64,000 nt of DNA from Elusimicrobiota bacterium (GCA_030696455.1 JAUYSH010000091.1:30048-94047), one strand, 5' to 3'. Positions 17,928 to 26,167 are shown, numbered from the stretch's first letter. Notes: generated by a model from the sequence alone, not told the origin. Numbers and translations: made by a program.

Positions 17928-20257
17928 ATCGATCTCCCCTCGAAGGTCTTGACCCAGGCCGTGATCGCGGCCAGCTGTCCGGGGCCGGTCAGGCCCGCCT
18001 GCTCGAGAACCTTGTCGCCGGAGCCGCTGCCCAGATAGCCGTTCTTGAGGGGATGGATCGTGGCCGCCAGGCCGGCGTCGGAGCGAACCCACCGCCACAG
18101 CGTGGCTTGGGTGAAGTCCGTGATGCCCATGGAGCTGAAGGCCATCTCCGGCGGGAAGACCTCGCGCTTCTCGGCGTCGCTGAGCCGGTCGAAAAGCTCC
18201 GCGCTGGCCACGTAGAAGACGTTGAGCTTGACGCCCGCGGCGTCGAGCGCGGGCAGCACGTCGCGCATGAAGTGGTGCGCCACGCCGTGGCCCTGCAGGA
18301 CGACCGTCGCTTTGCCGCCGCGGCGCACCGCGTAGACGCCCTTGGCCGCCGCGGACGCGGGCGGCAGGCCGAGCTTGGTGCGGTCCGGCACCGGGCAGGC
18401 GGGGCGCGTGACGAACGGGGCCAGCACGGCGGGGCGGGCGCGCAAGGACGCCATCACGAGCGGCCAGACCTCGGACGGGTCCCACGGCGTCAAGGTGATC
18501 ATCGAGCCCTTGGGAAAGTTGTCCTGCAGAAGCTGAAGGGCCTGCGGGCAGGCGTGGGTCGGGCCGTCCTCGCCGGTCAGCGGGCCGGCGTGGGCGTTGA
18601 CCATGATCCAGGCCCGGTTGGGCTCGCCCGTCGCCTCGCGGCGCATCTGCTGGCCGATGGAGTGCAGGCGCGCGGGGACATGCTCGAGCGCGGCGATGAA
18701 GGCCGAGTACGAGCTCGACACGCCGATGTGCAGGCCCAGGCTCGACGCCCCGGCCATCACGCCGCCCATCGCGTCCTCGCAGATGCCGCCCACGGAGATC
18801 AGGCGCGAGAGCGGATTGTTCTTGGCGTGGAACCAGCCCTTGGCGAAGGCCTTGTTGATGGGAGACACGCTCGTGGACTCGGCCAGGTCGGCCGCGCACG
18901 CGATGATGGCACCCTTGGTGACGGAGTTCAGGTAGCCCAGCGCGTCGCCCAGGGCGCCGCGTATGGTCGCGGGCTTGCCGGCCTCGAGCTTGAGCGGGTC
19001 GGGCGTGGTCTCCGGCTTGAGCTCGGAGGCGTACAGCGCCGCCAGGTCGGGTCCGCCGGCGCGCACGGGGCGTCCTTTCGGCGTCGCCAGGGCCGCCTCG
19101 GCCACGCGTCCGGCCGCGAAGCGCGCCACGTCGGGGCGCTTCGTCTCGAAGGCCTTGCGCATCGTCAGCAAGGTCTCCCAGTACGCCGCCTCGACGCGGT
19201 CCGGGGTCCTTTCCCCTTCGAAACGAGGGAGCTTCACGCCGAACGCGGCCTCGAAGGGCTCGACGGCCGCGTAGAAGGGATCCGAGCAGAAGGCGTGGCC
19301 GGCGCCGTGGGAGCCCTTGCCCTCGATGCCGTATTTCCAGCCCTTCGTGGTGCGGTACACGATCGCGGTGGGTTGTCCGTTGTCGAGGGAAAGCGCCGCC
19401 TGCTGGGCGGCCAGGACGCAGCGGAAGTCGCTGCCGTCGCCGGCCTCGACGAGGTTCCAGTCGTTCATGTACAGCAGCTCGCGCGGGTCCCACTGCACGT
19501 AGTCGCCGGGCTTGTCGCCCTCGGCGGTCACGCGGTCGGAGTCGATCGAGGCCTGGTTCCAGTCGAGGTGCATGATCGCGTTGGAGAGCCCCGCGGTGGC
19601 CGCGGTGGCCAGCGCCTCGTGCACGCGCCCGGCGGTCATGCCGCCCTCGCCTTCGAGGATGTGGACGCGCGGCCCATTCGGGCCGAAGGCGTCCATCGCC
19701 GCCAGCGCCAGGCCCACGCCGGTGCAGTCGCCGACGCCGGAGGCGCCCGTGGCGACGGGCACGAAGGGCGTCATCGGGGTCGGATGGCCGTCGAGAGCCA
19801 TGCACTTGAACTGCCGGAAGAGAGGCGTCGACTGCGTCGGGTTGCGGCGGAAGCCCAGGAGGTCCTCGAGGCGCAGGCGGCGGCGCTCGGCGGGCAGGAG
19901 GTCGGGGCGCGCGATGCGCGTCCACTCGTCGCGCAGGGCGTACATCGCGTACAGCCCCATCGCCTTGTGGCCGGCGGCGTAGACGAGGACGTCGTTGTCG
20001 ATCGTGTCGGGCCGGGAGAAATCGTAGCGGAGATTTTTATAGAGGAGCGAGGAGACGATGCGCCCCGAGGAGATGCTGCCGCCCGGGTGGCCGGAGTTCG
20101 GCACGTAGTTGAAGAGGATCGCGCACAGCGCGCGGTAGGCGGCGTCCATCGCCTCGAGCGTCTCTACGCCTTCGAAGTCGGCGGGCTCGGGCTTGAGATA
20201 GACGGCGCGGCGCGGCCTTAAGGTGAACGTCTCGGTGGTCGGGGCGGCGGTGGGCAT
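17924..20257 (-). CDS. Transketolase-family thiamine-diphosphate enzyme, unassigned substrate
   Basis: 777 aa, longer than typical transketolase (about 660). GHPGGSISS (about residue 56) and the ThDP motif (GEGG followed 27-30 residues later by DWNQ) lie in the N-terminal third, DLAESTSVSPINKAF opens the pyrimidine domain, and a transketolase C-terminal domain follows. AGHKAMGLYAMYALRDE also recalls homodimeric pyruvate dehydrogenase E1. It is embedded between Por subunits and a CoA-transferase with two tiny Cys-rich genes on its sides. This suggests a dedicated role in 2-oxoacid or ketol metabolism and not the standard pentose phosphate enzyme. A GGAGAA ribosome-binding site is present. Confidence 0.75.
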   Translation of the reverse strand: MPTAAPTTETFTLRPRRAVYLKPEPADFEGVETLEAMDAAYRALCAILFNYVPNSGHPGGSISSGRIVSSLLYKNLRYDFSRPDTIDNDVLVYAAGHKAMGLYAMYALRDEWTRIARPDLLPAERRRLRLEDLLGFRRNPTQSTPLFRQFKCMALDGHPTPMTPFVPVATGASGVGDCTGVGLALAAMDAFGPNGPRVHILEGEGGMTAGRVHEALATAATAGLSNAIMHLDWNQASIDSDRVTAEGDKPGDYVQWDPRELLYMNDWNLVEAGDGSDFRCVLAAQQAALSLDNGQPTAIVYRTTKGWKYGIEGKGSHGAGHAFCSDPFYAAVEPFEAAFGVKLPRFEGERTPDRVEAAYWETLLTMRKAFETKRPDVARFAAGRVAEAALATPKGRPVRAGGPDLAALYASELKPETTPDPLKLEAGKPATIRGALGDALGYLNSVTKGAIIACAADLAESTSVSPINKAFAKGWFHAKNNPLSRLISVGGICEDAMGGVMAGASSLGLHIGVSSSYSAFIAALEHVPARLHSIGQQMRREATGEPNRAWIMVNAHAGPLTGEDGPTHACPQALQLLQDNFPKGSMITLTPWDPSEVWPLVMASLRARPAVLAPFVTRPACPVPDRTKLGLPPASAAAKGVYAVRRGGKATVVLQGHGVAHHFMRDVLPALDAAGVKLNVFYVASAELFDRLSDAEKREVFPPEMAFSSMGITDFTQATLWRWVRSDAGLAATIHPLKNGYLGSGSGDKVLEQAGLTGPGQLAAITAWVKTFEGRSI

Positions 20258-20275
20258 TGGATGTTCTCCGGGACC

Positions 20276-20452
20276 CTAGGGTCCCCAGTGGCCGGAGGGC
20301 TTGGGCGGCTCGAAGCGGTCGCAGGCCGGGCGCGAGGTGACGTTGGCCGGCAGGACGCGCTTCTTGCGCGCGCAATGATGGCGCGAGCCCTTCTTGGGGT
20401 CGAGCTGCATCTCGCAGTGGCGGCATTCGACGCACTTGCTCTTGCGTGTCAT
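20276..20452 (-). CDS. 58-residue Cys-rich protein (Fe-S-like mini-domain)
   Basis: 58 aa with Cys7, Cys10, Cys13, Cys27, Cys44 and Phe47. The C-x2-C-x16-C-x16-C-x2-F spacing is identical to the N-terminal module of CoA-transferase A in the same operon. It is 5 bases after porB and 18 bases before the transketolase gene. The pattern resembles the small [4Fe-4S] subunits of some glycyl-radical enzymes, an inference from spacing only. It is rich in Lys/Arg and probably an accessory subunit or electron carrier for Por or the transketolase. Confidence 0.75.
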   Translation of the reverse strand: MTRKSKCVECRHCEMQLDPKKGSRHHCARKKRVLPANVTSRPACDRFEPPKPSGHWGP

Positions 20453-20457
20453 GACGG

Positions 20458-21315
20458 TTACCTCTTTTCGGTCTCCCAATATTCGTCGACGCGTTTCTGG
20501 ATCGCGGCGAGCTCGTCGGCGGGGATGTTCTTGAAGCGCCCCTGCAGCTTGAGGTATTCCTCCACCGGCTTGCGCTTGGCCACGGGCATGTTCAGGCGCA
20601 TGGCGCCGTTCTCCACCTCGTAGAGGCGGAACAGCCCCGTCTGCACGGCCAGGCGGGACAGCTTCGTCGTGTCCATCGGGTCGGTTTTCCAGCCGGGGGG
20701 GCACGGCGACAGGACGCGGATGAAGCGGAAGCCCTTGATGGTCCGGGCCTTGGCGAACTTGCGCACCATGTCCTCGGCGTAGGCGGGGGTGGCGGTCGCG
20801 AAATAGGGGATGTGGTGGGCGAGCATGATCGCGTCGAGGTCCTTCTTCGGCCGCGCGCTGCCCGCGGGGGTCGACATCGTCCAGGCGCCGCCGGGCGTGC
20901 CGCCGCTGCGCTGCACGCCGGTGTTCATGTAAGCCTCGTTGTCGTAGCAGACGTAGAGGATGTCCTCGTTGCGGTCGGCCGCGCCGGAGAGGGCCTGCAG
21001 GCCGATGTCGAAGGTGCCGCCGTCGCCGGCCCAGGCCACGACCGTCGTCGTGAGGTCGCCGCGAGAGACGAGCCCCGCCTTGACGCCCGTCGCCGTGGCC
21101 GCGGCCGCGGCGAAGGGGCTGTGCAGCAGGGGGAGGTTGATCGAGCTGCGCGGGTTGGCGCCGGAGATCACGGTCCAGCAGCAGGCGGGAACCACCATGA
21201 CCGTGCGGTCGCCGAGGCCCTTGAGGGCGTAGCGCATCGCCATCGTCGCCCCGCAGCCCTGGCAGGCGAGGTGGCCCGAGCTCATCAGCTCCGGGACCGG
21301 GATCGAGGTCTTCAT
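20458..21315 (-). CDS. porB: 2-oxoacid:ferredoxin oxidoreductase, beta subunit
   Basis: 285 aa. The ThDP-binding subunit shows HLACQGCGATMAMR with the cluster-ligand Cys residues, WAGDGGTFDIGLQAL (GDG...N ThDP motif, ending YDNEAYMNTG), and SPCPPGW. It catalyses CoA-dependent oxidative decarboxylation of a 2-oxoacid, reducing ferredoxin, together with porA, C and D. The order C-D-A-B and the lengths fit four-subunit pyruvate or 2-ketoisovalerate oxidoreductases; pyruvate is most likely but not proven. It overlaps porA (ATGA). Confidence 0.92.
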   Translation of the reverse strand: MKTSIPVPELMSSGHLACQGCGATMAMRYALKGLGDRTVMVVPACCWTVISGANPRSSINLPLLHSPFAAAAATATGVKAGLVSRGDLTTTVVAWAGDGGTFDIGLQALSGAADRNEDILYVCYDNEAYMNTGVQRSGGTPGGAWTMSTPAGSARPKKDLDAIMLAHHIPYFATATPAYAEDMVRKFAKARTIKGFRFIRVLSPCPPGWKTDPMDTTKLSRLAVQTGLFRLYEVENGAMRLNMPVAKRKPVEEYLKLQGRFKNIPADELAAIQKRVDEYWETEKR

Positions 21316-22466
21316 CGCGCGTCCTCCACCCAGGTCGCGGCCGGGATCTCCGACGGCGTCGCGTCGTCGACGCGCTCCCAGATCTCTTGCAGGAGCTCAA
21401 CCGTTATATCGCCGCCGCCGAGGCCGGTCACGTAGCCGTGCACCGAGACGCCGGGGCGCGGGTACAGTGCGGCCTTGAGCTCCTGGGCGAAGATGCCGCC
21501 CATGCCGGGGGAGTAGTTGCGGTCGACGACCGCGAGCTTCATGCCGGGCTTGACGAAGGCGCGCAGGGCCTTGGCCGGGAAGGGCCGGAAGGCGCGCAGG
21601 CGCAGGTTGCCGGCCTTGAGGCCCTTCTCGCGCAGCGCGTCGACGGCGGCGCGCGCGGTGGAGCCGACGGCGCCCGAGGTCACGAGGATGGTCTCGGCGT
21701 CCGAACAGCGGTAGGCGTCGAGTTGGCCGTAGGAGCGGCCGAAGAGCTCGCCGAACTCGCGGCCGACTTCCTCAATAGCGTCCTCGGCCTCGGCCATATC
21801 GGCGGCCATGCGCCGGCGCAGGCGCAGGTAGTCCTTGGGCTGGGTCAAGGAGCCGAACGTGATCGGCTGATCGGGGTCGAGCTTGAGCTCGGGGCGAAAC
21901 GGCGGAAGGAAGGAATCCACTTCGGCCTGGCTCGGCACGTCGACGGGCTCGTAGCTGTGCGACAGGGTGAAGCCGTCGAGCACCACCATCGAGGGCAGCA
22001 TCACGCGCTCGGCTATCTTGAACGACATCAGCACGGTGTCGAGGACCTCCTGGTTGGTCGAGCAGTAGGTCTGCATCCAGCCGGTGTCGCGCTGGGACAG
22101 CGAATCGGTCTGGTCGGTCCACAGGTTCCAGGGTGCCGCGAGCGCGCGGTTGACGTCGATCATCACGATGGGCAGGCGCGCGCCGGCGACCCAGTGCAGG
22201 AGCTCGTGCATGTAGGCCAGGCCGTGCGAGGAGGTCGCGGTGAAGGTGCGCGCTCCGGCCGTCGAGGCGCCGAGCAAGGCCGCCATGACGGAATGCTCGG
22301 ACTCGGCGGCGATGAACTCCCCGGGGAATTCACCTTTGGACTTCATTTCCGCGATGGCCTCGAAGACCTGGGTGGCCGGGGTGATCGGGTAGCCGACGGA
22401 GACCTGGGTGCGCGCGAGTTGGGCGCCGACGGCGGCCGCGTGGTTGCCGCTCAGGACCTTCTTCAT
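21312..22466 (-). CDS. porA: 2-oxoacid:ferredoxin oxidoreductase, alpha subunit
   Basis: 384 aa. It has the pyrimidine-binding domain typical of PorA: SVGYPITPATQVFEAIAEM at the N-terminus, AAESEHSVMAALLGAS, then FTATSSHGLAYMHELLHWVAG. A transketolase C-terminal-like domain follows. The start is the ATG overlapping the porD stop; the upstream open frame is a shadow of porD. Loop residues that would separate pyruvate from branched-chain substrates cannot be assigned by eye. Confidence 0.92.
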   Translation of the reverse strand: MKKVLSGNHAAAVGAQLARTQVSVGYPITPATQVFEAIAEMKSKGEFPGEFIAAESEHSVMAALLGASTAGARTFTATSSHGLAYMHELLHWVAGARLPIVMIDVNRALAAPWNLWTDQTDSLSQRDTGWMQTYCSTNQEVLDTVLMSFKIAERVMLPSMVVLDGFTLSHSYEPVDVPSQAEVDSFLPPFRPELKLDPDQPITFGSLTQPKDYLRLRRRMAADMAEAEDAIEEVGREFGELFGRSYGQLDAYRCSDAETILVTSGAVGSTARAAVDALREKGLKAGNLRLRAFRPFPAKALRAFVKPGMKLAVVDRNYSPGMGGIFAQELKAALYPRPGVSVHGYVTGLGGGDITVELLQEIWERVDDATPSEIPAATWVEDAR

Positions 22467-22744
22467 GACGCGGCCTCCGCGATGAAATGCACGCACTTGG
22501 CGGGGCACTCGGCCACGCAGATGCCGCAGCCCTTGCAGTAGTCCATGTCGATCTCGGGGACCTTGTCGGTGAGATCGACGCAGGCCTCGGGGCACTGCTT
22601 CCAGCAGATGTTGCAGCCCGTGCAGGCCTTGGCGTCGATCTCGGGGCGCATCGTACGCCAGTTGCCGGTGTGGTTCTCGTCCATCGAGCGCGTCGCGATC
22701 AGGACGCGCGGATAAGCCTTGGGATCTTCGTCAAGAAGCGGCAA
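22463..22744 (-). CDS. porD: 2-oxoacid:ferredoxin oxidoreductase, delta subunit (2 x [4Fe-4S])
   Basis: 93 aa. There are two ferredoxin-type clusters, CTGCNICWKQCPEAC and CKGCGICVAECPAKC, each C-x2-C-x2-C-x3-C. The N-terminal 30 residues (DENHTGNWRTMRP) match the usual PorD leader. It carries electrons from the PorAB active site to soluble ferredoxin. It overlaps porC by 14 bases upstream and porA by 4 bases downstream. Confidence 0.93.
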   Translation of the reverse strand: MPLLDEDPKAYPRVLIATRSMDENHTGNWRTMRPEIDAKACTGCNICWKQCPEACVDLTDKVPEIDMDYCKGCGICVAECPAKCVHFIAEAAS

Positions 22745-23303
22745 GGAGAACCTCCCGGGCGGCTTCGAAGGCGCGGCGCGCGGCCTCCACGTTGGCGTCG
22801 GCCTTGACCGGCACGGCCTCGCGGACGCACTCGAGCAAGGCTGCTAGGCTGCACAGCCCGAACACGGCGCAGGCGGCGCCGCACATGGCGGTGTTGACGA
22901 TGGGGCTCGACGCGGAGCCGAGCTTGAGCTCGAGGGCGATGGCGTGCGCGGGCACCGCGAGGAATTTTTGGCCGGGAAAGCGCTTGGTCAGGCGGGCGAC
23001 GTCCTCCGGACCGCCGTTGGTCAGGACCGTGCCGCCGGGCTTCAAGCCTTTGAGGATGTCGGAGGCGTACAAGGTCGGGTCGAGGACGACGAGCGCGTCG
23101 GGCGCGTAAATCTTCGTGCGCGCCAGTATGGGCTTTTCGCTGACGCGGGCATAGGCCATGACCGGGGCGCCGCGGCGCTCCACGCCGAATTCGGGGATCG
23201 CGAGGCACTGCTTTTCGCCTTGACGCAGGACGGCGTCGGCGATGATTTTGGCCGCCAGGACCGTCCCTTGGCCGCCGCGGCCGTGAAAGCGGATTTCTAA
23301 CAT
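22731..23303 (-). CDS. porC: 2-oxoacid:ferredoxin oxidoreductase, gamma subunit
   Basis: 190 aa. EIRFHGRGGQGTVLAAKIIADAV is the signature of the gamma domain, followed by EFGVERRGAPVMAY and NTAMCGAACAVFG. It binds CoA at the Por active site. It is the first gene of the nine-gene minus-strand operon ending at 15836. A TAATGT box ends 8 bases before its ATG and a weak TAGG lies closer. Confidence 0.92.
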   Translation of the reverse strand: MLEIRFHGRGGQGTVLAAKIIADAVLRQGEKQCLAIPEFGVERRGAPVMAYARVSEKPILARTKIYAPDALVVLDPTLYASDILKGLKPGGTVLTNGGPEDVARLTKRFPGQKFLAVPAHAIALELKLGSASSPIVNTAMCGAACAVFGLCSLAALLECVREAVPVKADANVEAARRAFEAAREVLLAAS

Positions 23304-23311
23304 AACGCCTA

Positions 23312-23317
23312 CACATT
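23312..23317 (-). promoter_or_regulatory. Possible -10 box for the por operon
   Basis: TAATGT on the minus strand, 8 bases before the porC ATG. It is part of the short-leader pattern seen at other genes in the window. No -35 is recognised. Confidence 0.35.
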
Positions 23318-23367
23318 AACGCAACAGAAGGGCCAAAGAAGCGTACTTCAAGGCAGCATAAGGTGCG

Positions 23368-23405
23368 CGGCGGCCGCAGGCCTGAATCCACGGCGGCCGC
23401 AGGCC
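23368..23405. repeat. 15-base direct repeat pair
   Basis: CGGCGGCCGCAGGCC occurs at 23368-23382 and 23391-23405, 23 bases apart start to start. Each copy also contains the NotI-like palindrome GCGGCCGC. Could be a two-site binding region or chance in GC-rich DNA. Confidence 0.5.
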
Positions 23406-23446
23406 GCCAAGCTCCAAGTCTGATTCAAGCGCGCGGTCGTCATAAT

Positions 23447-23530
23447 GTCCGTCATTCGAGCGCCCGATCCGTTGCCGTTTCGGCCTTTCGCCGTTTAACG
23501 GCAACGGCGGGGAGAATAAAAATGACGGAC
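23447..23530. repeat. Nested inverted repeat (candidate structured element)
   Basis: Outer arms GTCCGTCATT (23447-23456) and AATGACGGAC (23521-23530) pair perfectly over 10 bp. Inner arms CCGTTGCCGTT (23469-23479) and AACGGCAACGG (23497-23507) pair over 11 bp. A third 4-bp stem lies within the inner loop. The internal loops are nearly symmetric (12 and 13 bases). No T-run follows. Confidence 0.6.
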
Positions 23531-23812
23531 CTAAGGCGGGCTCCATGCTTTTCGGTCGGCTTGAAGCTAAGGGTAAGAACGGAGTAATGAGGTATACGAC
23601 GACAAATTGCGGCTATTAAATAACGACCGGGTATTGGCCGCCGCGTGTTGTGCGCGGGCTTGATTGGGGGCCAAGAGGGACTATTGTAAGGCCAGAGGAC
23701 CCAATCAGACCTGGGCCCAATGTCGTAGGCCTGATGGCCCTCAGGACCACGCCAAAACGACGCTATTGGCGCATAATCCCGTTAACAGATGGCCGCCGCA
23801 GGAGGACACCCC

Positions 23813-26167
23813 GTGATCGTCGAACGAGCCGCCGTGAAGAAGTCCATCGCCGTGAGCCTCATCCTGGCCCTCGGCCTGAGCCTGCCCGGCACCTCCGCCT
23901 GGGCGCAGACCTACAACGCGCGCGTCACCCCCGGCGTGTCCGCCGCCGGCGCCTCCGCCGCGGCCTCCGTGACCGGCGCGCTCTCAGGCTCCTTCGCCGT
24001 CCCCTCTCTTTCCGCCGGCTCGTTGAACGTCCTGACGGCCCCCGTCCTCTCGGCCCCGGCCCTCGCGCCCTCCGCGCTCGCCTTCGTCCCGTCGGCGCTC
24101 GCCGCCGTGCCCGTCGCGCCCGCCGCGGCGAAGCCCGTCGCCGTCGCCGCCGCGCGCGCCGCCGTTTCGCCGGCGAAGGCCGCCGTCAAGGCCGCGCAAG
24201 CCGCCCCGGCGCCGCTCGCCGCCCTTGCCGGCATCGCCGGGGAGTCCGCCTCCGCGATCACCGCGGTCGAGGTCGTCTCCGTCGGCCGGATGTTCGACGG
24301 GTCCGCCGCCGAAGCCCGCGCGCCCGCGCTGGACCTGCGCGGCCGCGGTCCGCTCGTCTTCTCGTCCAACCGACTGCGCGCCGCCGCCGCGCCTTCCTTC
24401 ACGCCCGCTTCCCCGTCCGCCTCGCCGACCCAGCAGCGCATGGTGCGCACGCTTCATCAGGTGGCGTCGATCTTCGCCGAGCAGTACGCGCCGCTCGACA
24501 TGAAGAAGGACCGCTTCCAGCTCGACCTCAAGCGCGAGTACGACAAGGCCAAGGCCGCCATCCTCGCCGACCCGGAGATCACGACCCGGAAATTCCAGGA
24601 CCTGCTCGCGTCCTTGGTCGCCTCGATGCGGGACTACCACGTGAGCATCTCCTTTCACTCCACGGAGAGCTCCAAGCTCCCCTTCTCGGTCGCCGGCGCC
24701 GAAGGCCGCTACTACCTGACCTTCATCGACCGCGAGAAGCTGCCCAAGGAGGTCTTCCCCTTCGAGATGGGCGACGAGCTCGTGTCCTTCGCCGGCAAGC
24801 CGACGGCCGAGGCCGTGAAGGCCATCGCCGCGCGGATGACGGCCAACGTCGCGCAGACCGACATGCGCATGGCCGAGCTGTTCCTGACCAACCGCCGGCG
24901 CGCCCGCGGCGACAACGACATCCCCAATGGCGCCGCGCACCTCGTCATCCGCCGCAAGGGGGAGTTCTATAAGGTAACGATGCCGTGGGATTACACTCCC
25001 GAGCTGATCGCGCAGGACGTTCCGGCGCGCAATGCCGGCATGCTCGAGCCCGAGGGCTTCGACGGCGGCGCTCCCGCCGGCCCGGTCAGCGCCGGCTTCT
25101 TCAGCTCGGCCGGCAAGGCAATCGTCGCCGCCGTCCATCCCTTGATCGAGCTCTTCGCGAACATGCGCGCCGACGCCGCGGACAACCCGTTCATGATCGG
25201 CGCGCGCAAGAGCTTCGTGCCCCGCCTGGGCAAGGTCCTCTGGCGCAGCGACGAGGACAGCCACTTCGACGCCTACATCTTCGAGACCAAGGACGGCAAG
25301 AAGAAGGGCTACATCCGCATCGCGGCCTACGACGGCGACTACGCCGAGGTCCGCGAGTTCGCCAAGATCATGGCGAAGTTCCAGGTCGAGACCGACGCCT
25401 TGGTCATCGACCAGGTCAGCAACCCCGGCGGCAGCGTCTTCTACTTATACGCCCTGGCCTCTCACCTGACCGACAAGGTTCTCGTGGCACCCCGTCACCG
25501 CATGATCATCGGCGAGGCCGAGGCCCACCAGTCCGCCGAGTTCCTGCTCCAACTGATGCGCAGCCAGAAGAATCCGCCCAAGGAAAAGAAGAAGAAGGTC
25601 AAGGAGGGCACGGAGGAGGAGCCGCCGAACGCCGGCGGCTACCCGATCACGGCGAAGTTCATGCAGCTGATGGTCCGCTCCGCTCAGTACATCCTGGAGC
25701 AGTTCACCGACGGAAAGCGCTACACCGGCCTCATCCACGTCAGCGGCGTCGACGACATCGACCCCGCGCCGAAGGCCGCGGAGCGCTACACCAAGCCCAT
25801 CCTCCTGCTGACCAACGCCCTGGACTTTTCGGGCGGGGACTTCTTCCCGGCGATCCTGCAGGACAACAAGCGCGCGACCGTCATGGGCGTGCGCACCGCG
25901 GGCGCGGGCGGCATCGTCAAGTCGTTCTCGGTCAACCAGTTCGGCATCGACCGGCTCTCGGCCACGACGAGCCTCGCTCAGCGCCCCAACGGCCAGCCCA
26001 TCGAGAACCTGGGCGTGACGCCGGATCTTCCATACGAGATCACGGCCCGGGACCTGCGCACGGGCTTCGCCGAGTACCGCTGGAAGATTCTGAAGGCCCT
26101 CGAGGGCCTGCTCGACCCGGGGCCGGCTCCGCCCGCCGCGCCGGCCGCGCCTCAGGGCGAAAAATAG
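23813..26167 (+). CDS. Secreted CPAF-like S41-family serine protease
   Basis: 784 aa. GTG 23813 is preferred because AGGAGGA ends 6 bases before it. A signal peptide (SIAVSLILALGLSLPGTSAWA) leads into an Ala/Val/Pro-rich, low-complexity stretch to about residue 200, then the protease. The candidate triad is His276 (DYHVSISF), Ser673 (LDFSGGDFF) and Glu731 (PIENLGV), in the same order and contexts as chlamydial protease-like activity factor CPAF. NPGGSVFYLYAL and RTAGAGG also match. A Lys-rich insert (about residues 588-605) is present. It is probably exported and self-processing. The natural substrate is unknown. Confidence 0.85.
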   Translation: MIVERAAVKKSIAVSLILALGLSLPGTSAWAQTYNARVTPGVSAAGASAAASVTGALSGSFAVPSLSAGSLNVLTAPVLSAPALAPSALAFVPSALAAVPVAPAAAKPVAVAAARAAVSPAKAAVKAAQAAPAPLAALAGIAGESASAITAVEVVSVGRMFDGSAAEARAPALDLRGRGPLVFSSNRLRAAAAPSFTPASPSASPTQQRMVRTLHQVASIFAEQYAPLDMKKDRFQLDLKREYDKAKAAILADPEITTRKFQDLLASLVASMRDYHVSISFHSTESSKLPFSVAGAEGRYYLTFIDREKLPKEVFPFEMGDELVSFAGKPTAEAVKAIAARMTANVAQTDMRMAELFLTNRRRARGDNDIPNGAAHLVIRRKGEFYKVTMPWDYTPELIAQDVPARNAGMLEPEGFDGGAPAGPVSAGFFSSAGKAIVAAVHPLIELFANMRADAADNPFMIGARKSFVPRLGKVLWRSDEDSHFDAYIFETKDGKKKGYIRIAAYDGDYAEVREFAKIMAKFQVETDALVIDQVSNPGGSVFYLYALASHLTDKVLVAPRHRMIIGEAEAHQSAEFLLQLMRSQKNPPKEKKKKVKEGTEEEPPNAGGYPITAKFMQLMVRSAQYILEQFTDGKRYTGLIHVSGVDDIDPAPKAAERYTKPILLLTNALDFSGGDFFPAILQDNKRATVMGVRTAGAGGIVKSFSVNQFGIDRLSATTSLAQRPNGQPIENLGVTPDLPYEITARDLRTGFAEYRWKILKALEGLLDPGPAPPAAPAAPQGEK

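Larger units (their letters stand above)
23304..23812. other. Gene-free 509-base region between porC and the protease gene
   Basis: This is the longest stretch without a gene, lower in GC than its flanks. It should hold the promoters of both divergent units. It contains a 15-base direct repeat (23368 and 23391), a nested inverted repeat (23447-23530), a CATAAT box at 23772 and AT-rich segments near 23580-23625. The short open frames inside have no ribosome-binding site or domain signal. Confidence 0.7.

Noticed and set aside
23650..24972. 440-aa plus-strand frame overlapping the protease start
   Set aside because: Arg-rich frame-shifted shadow of the protease gene; no motif or ribosome-binding site.
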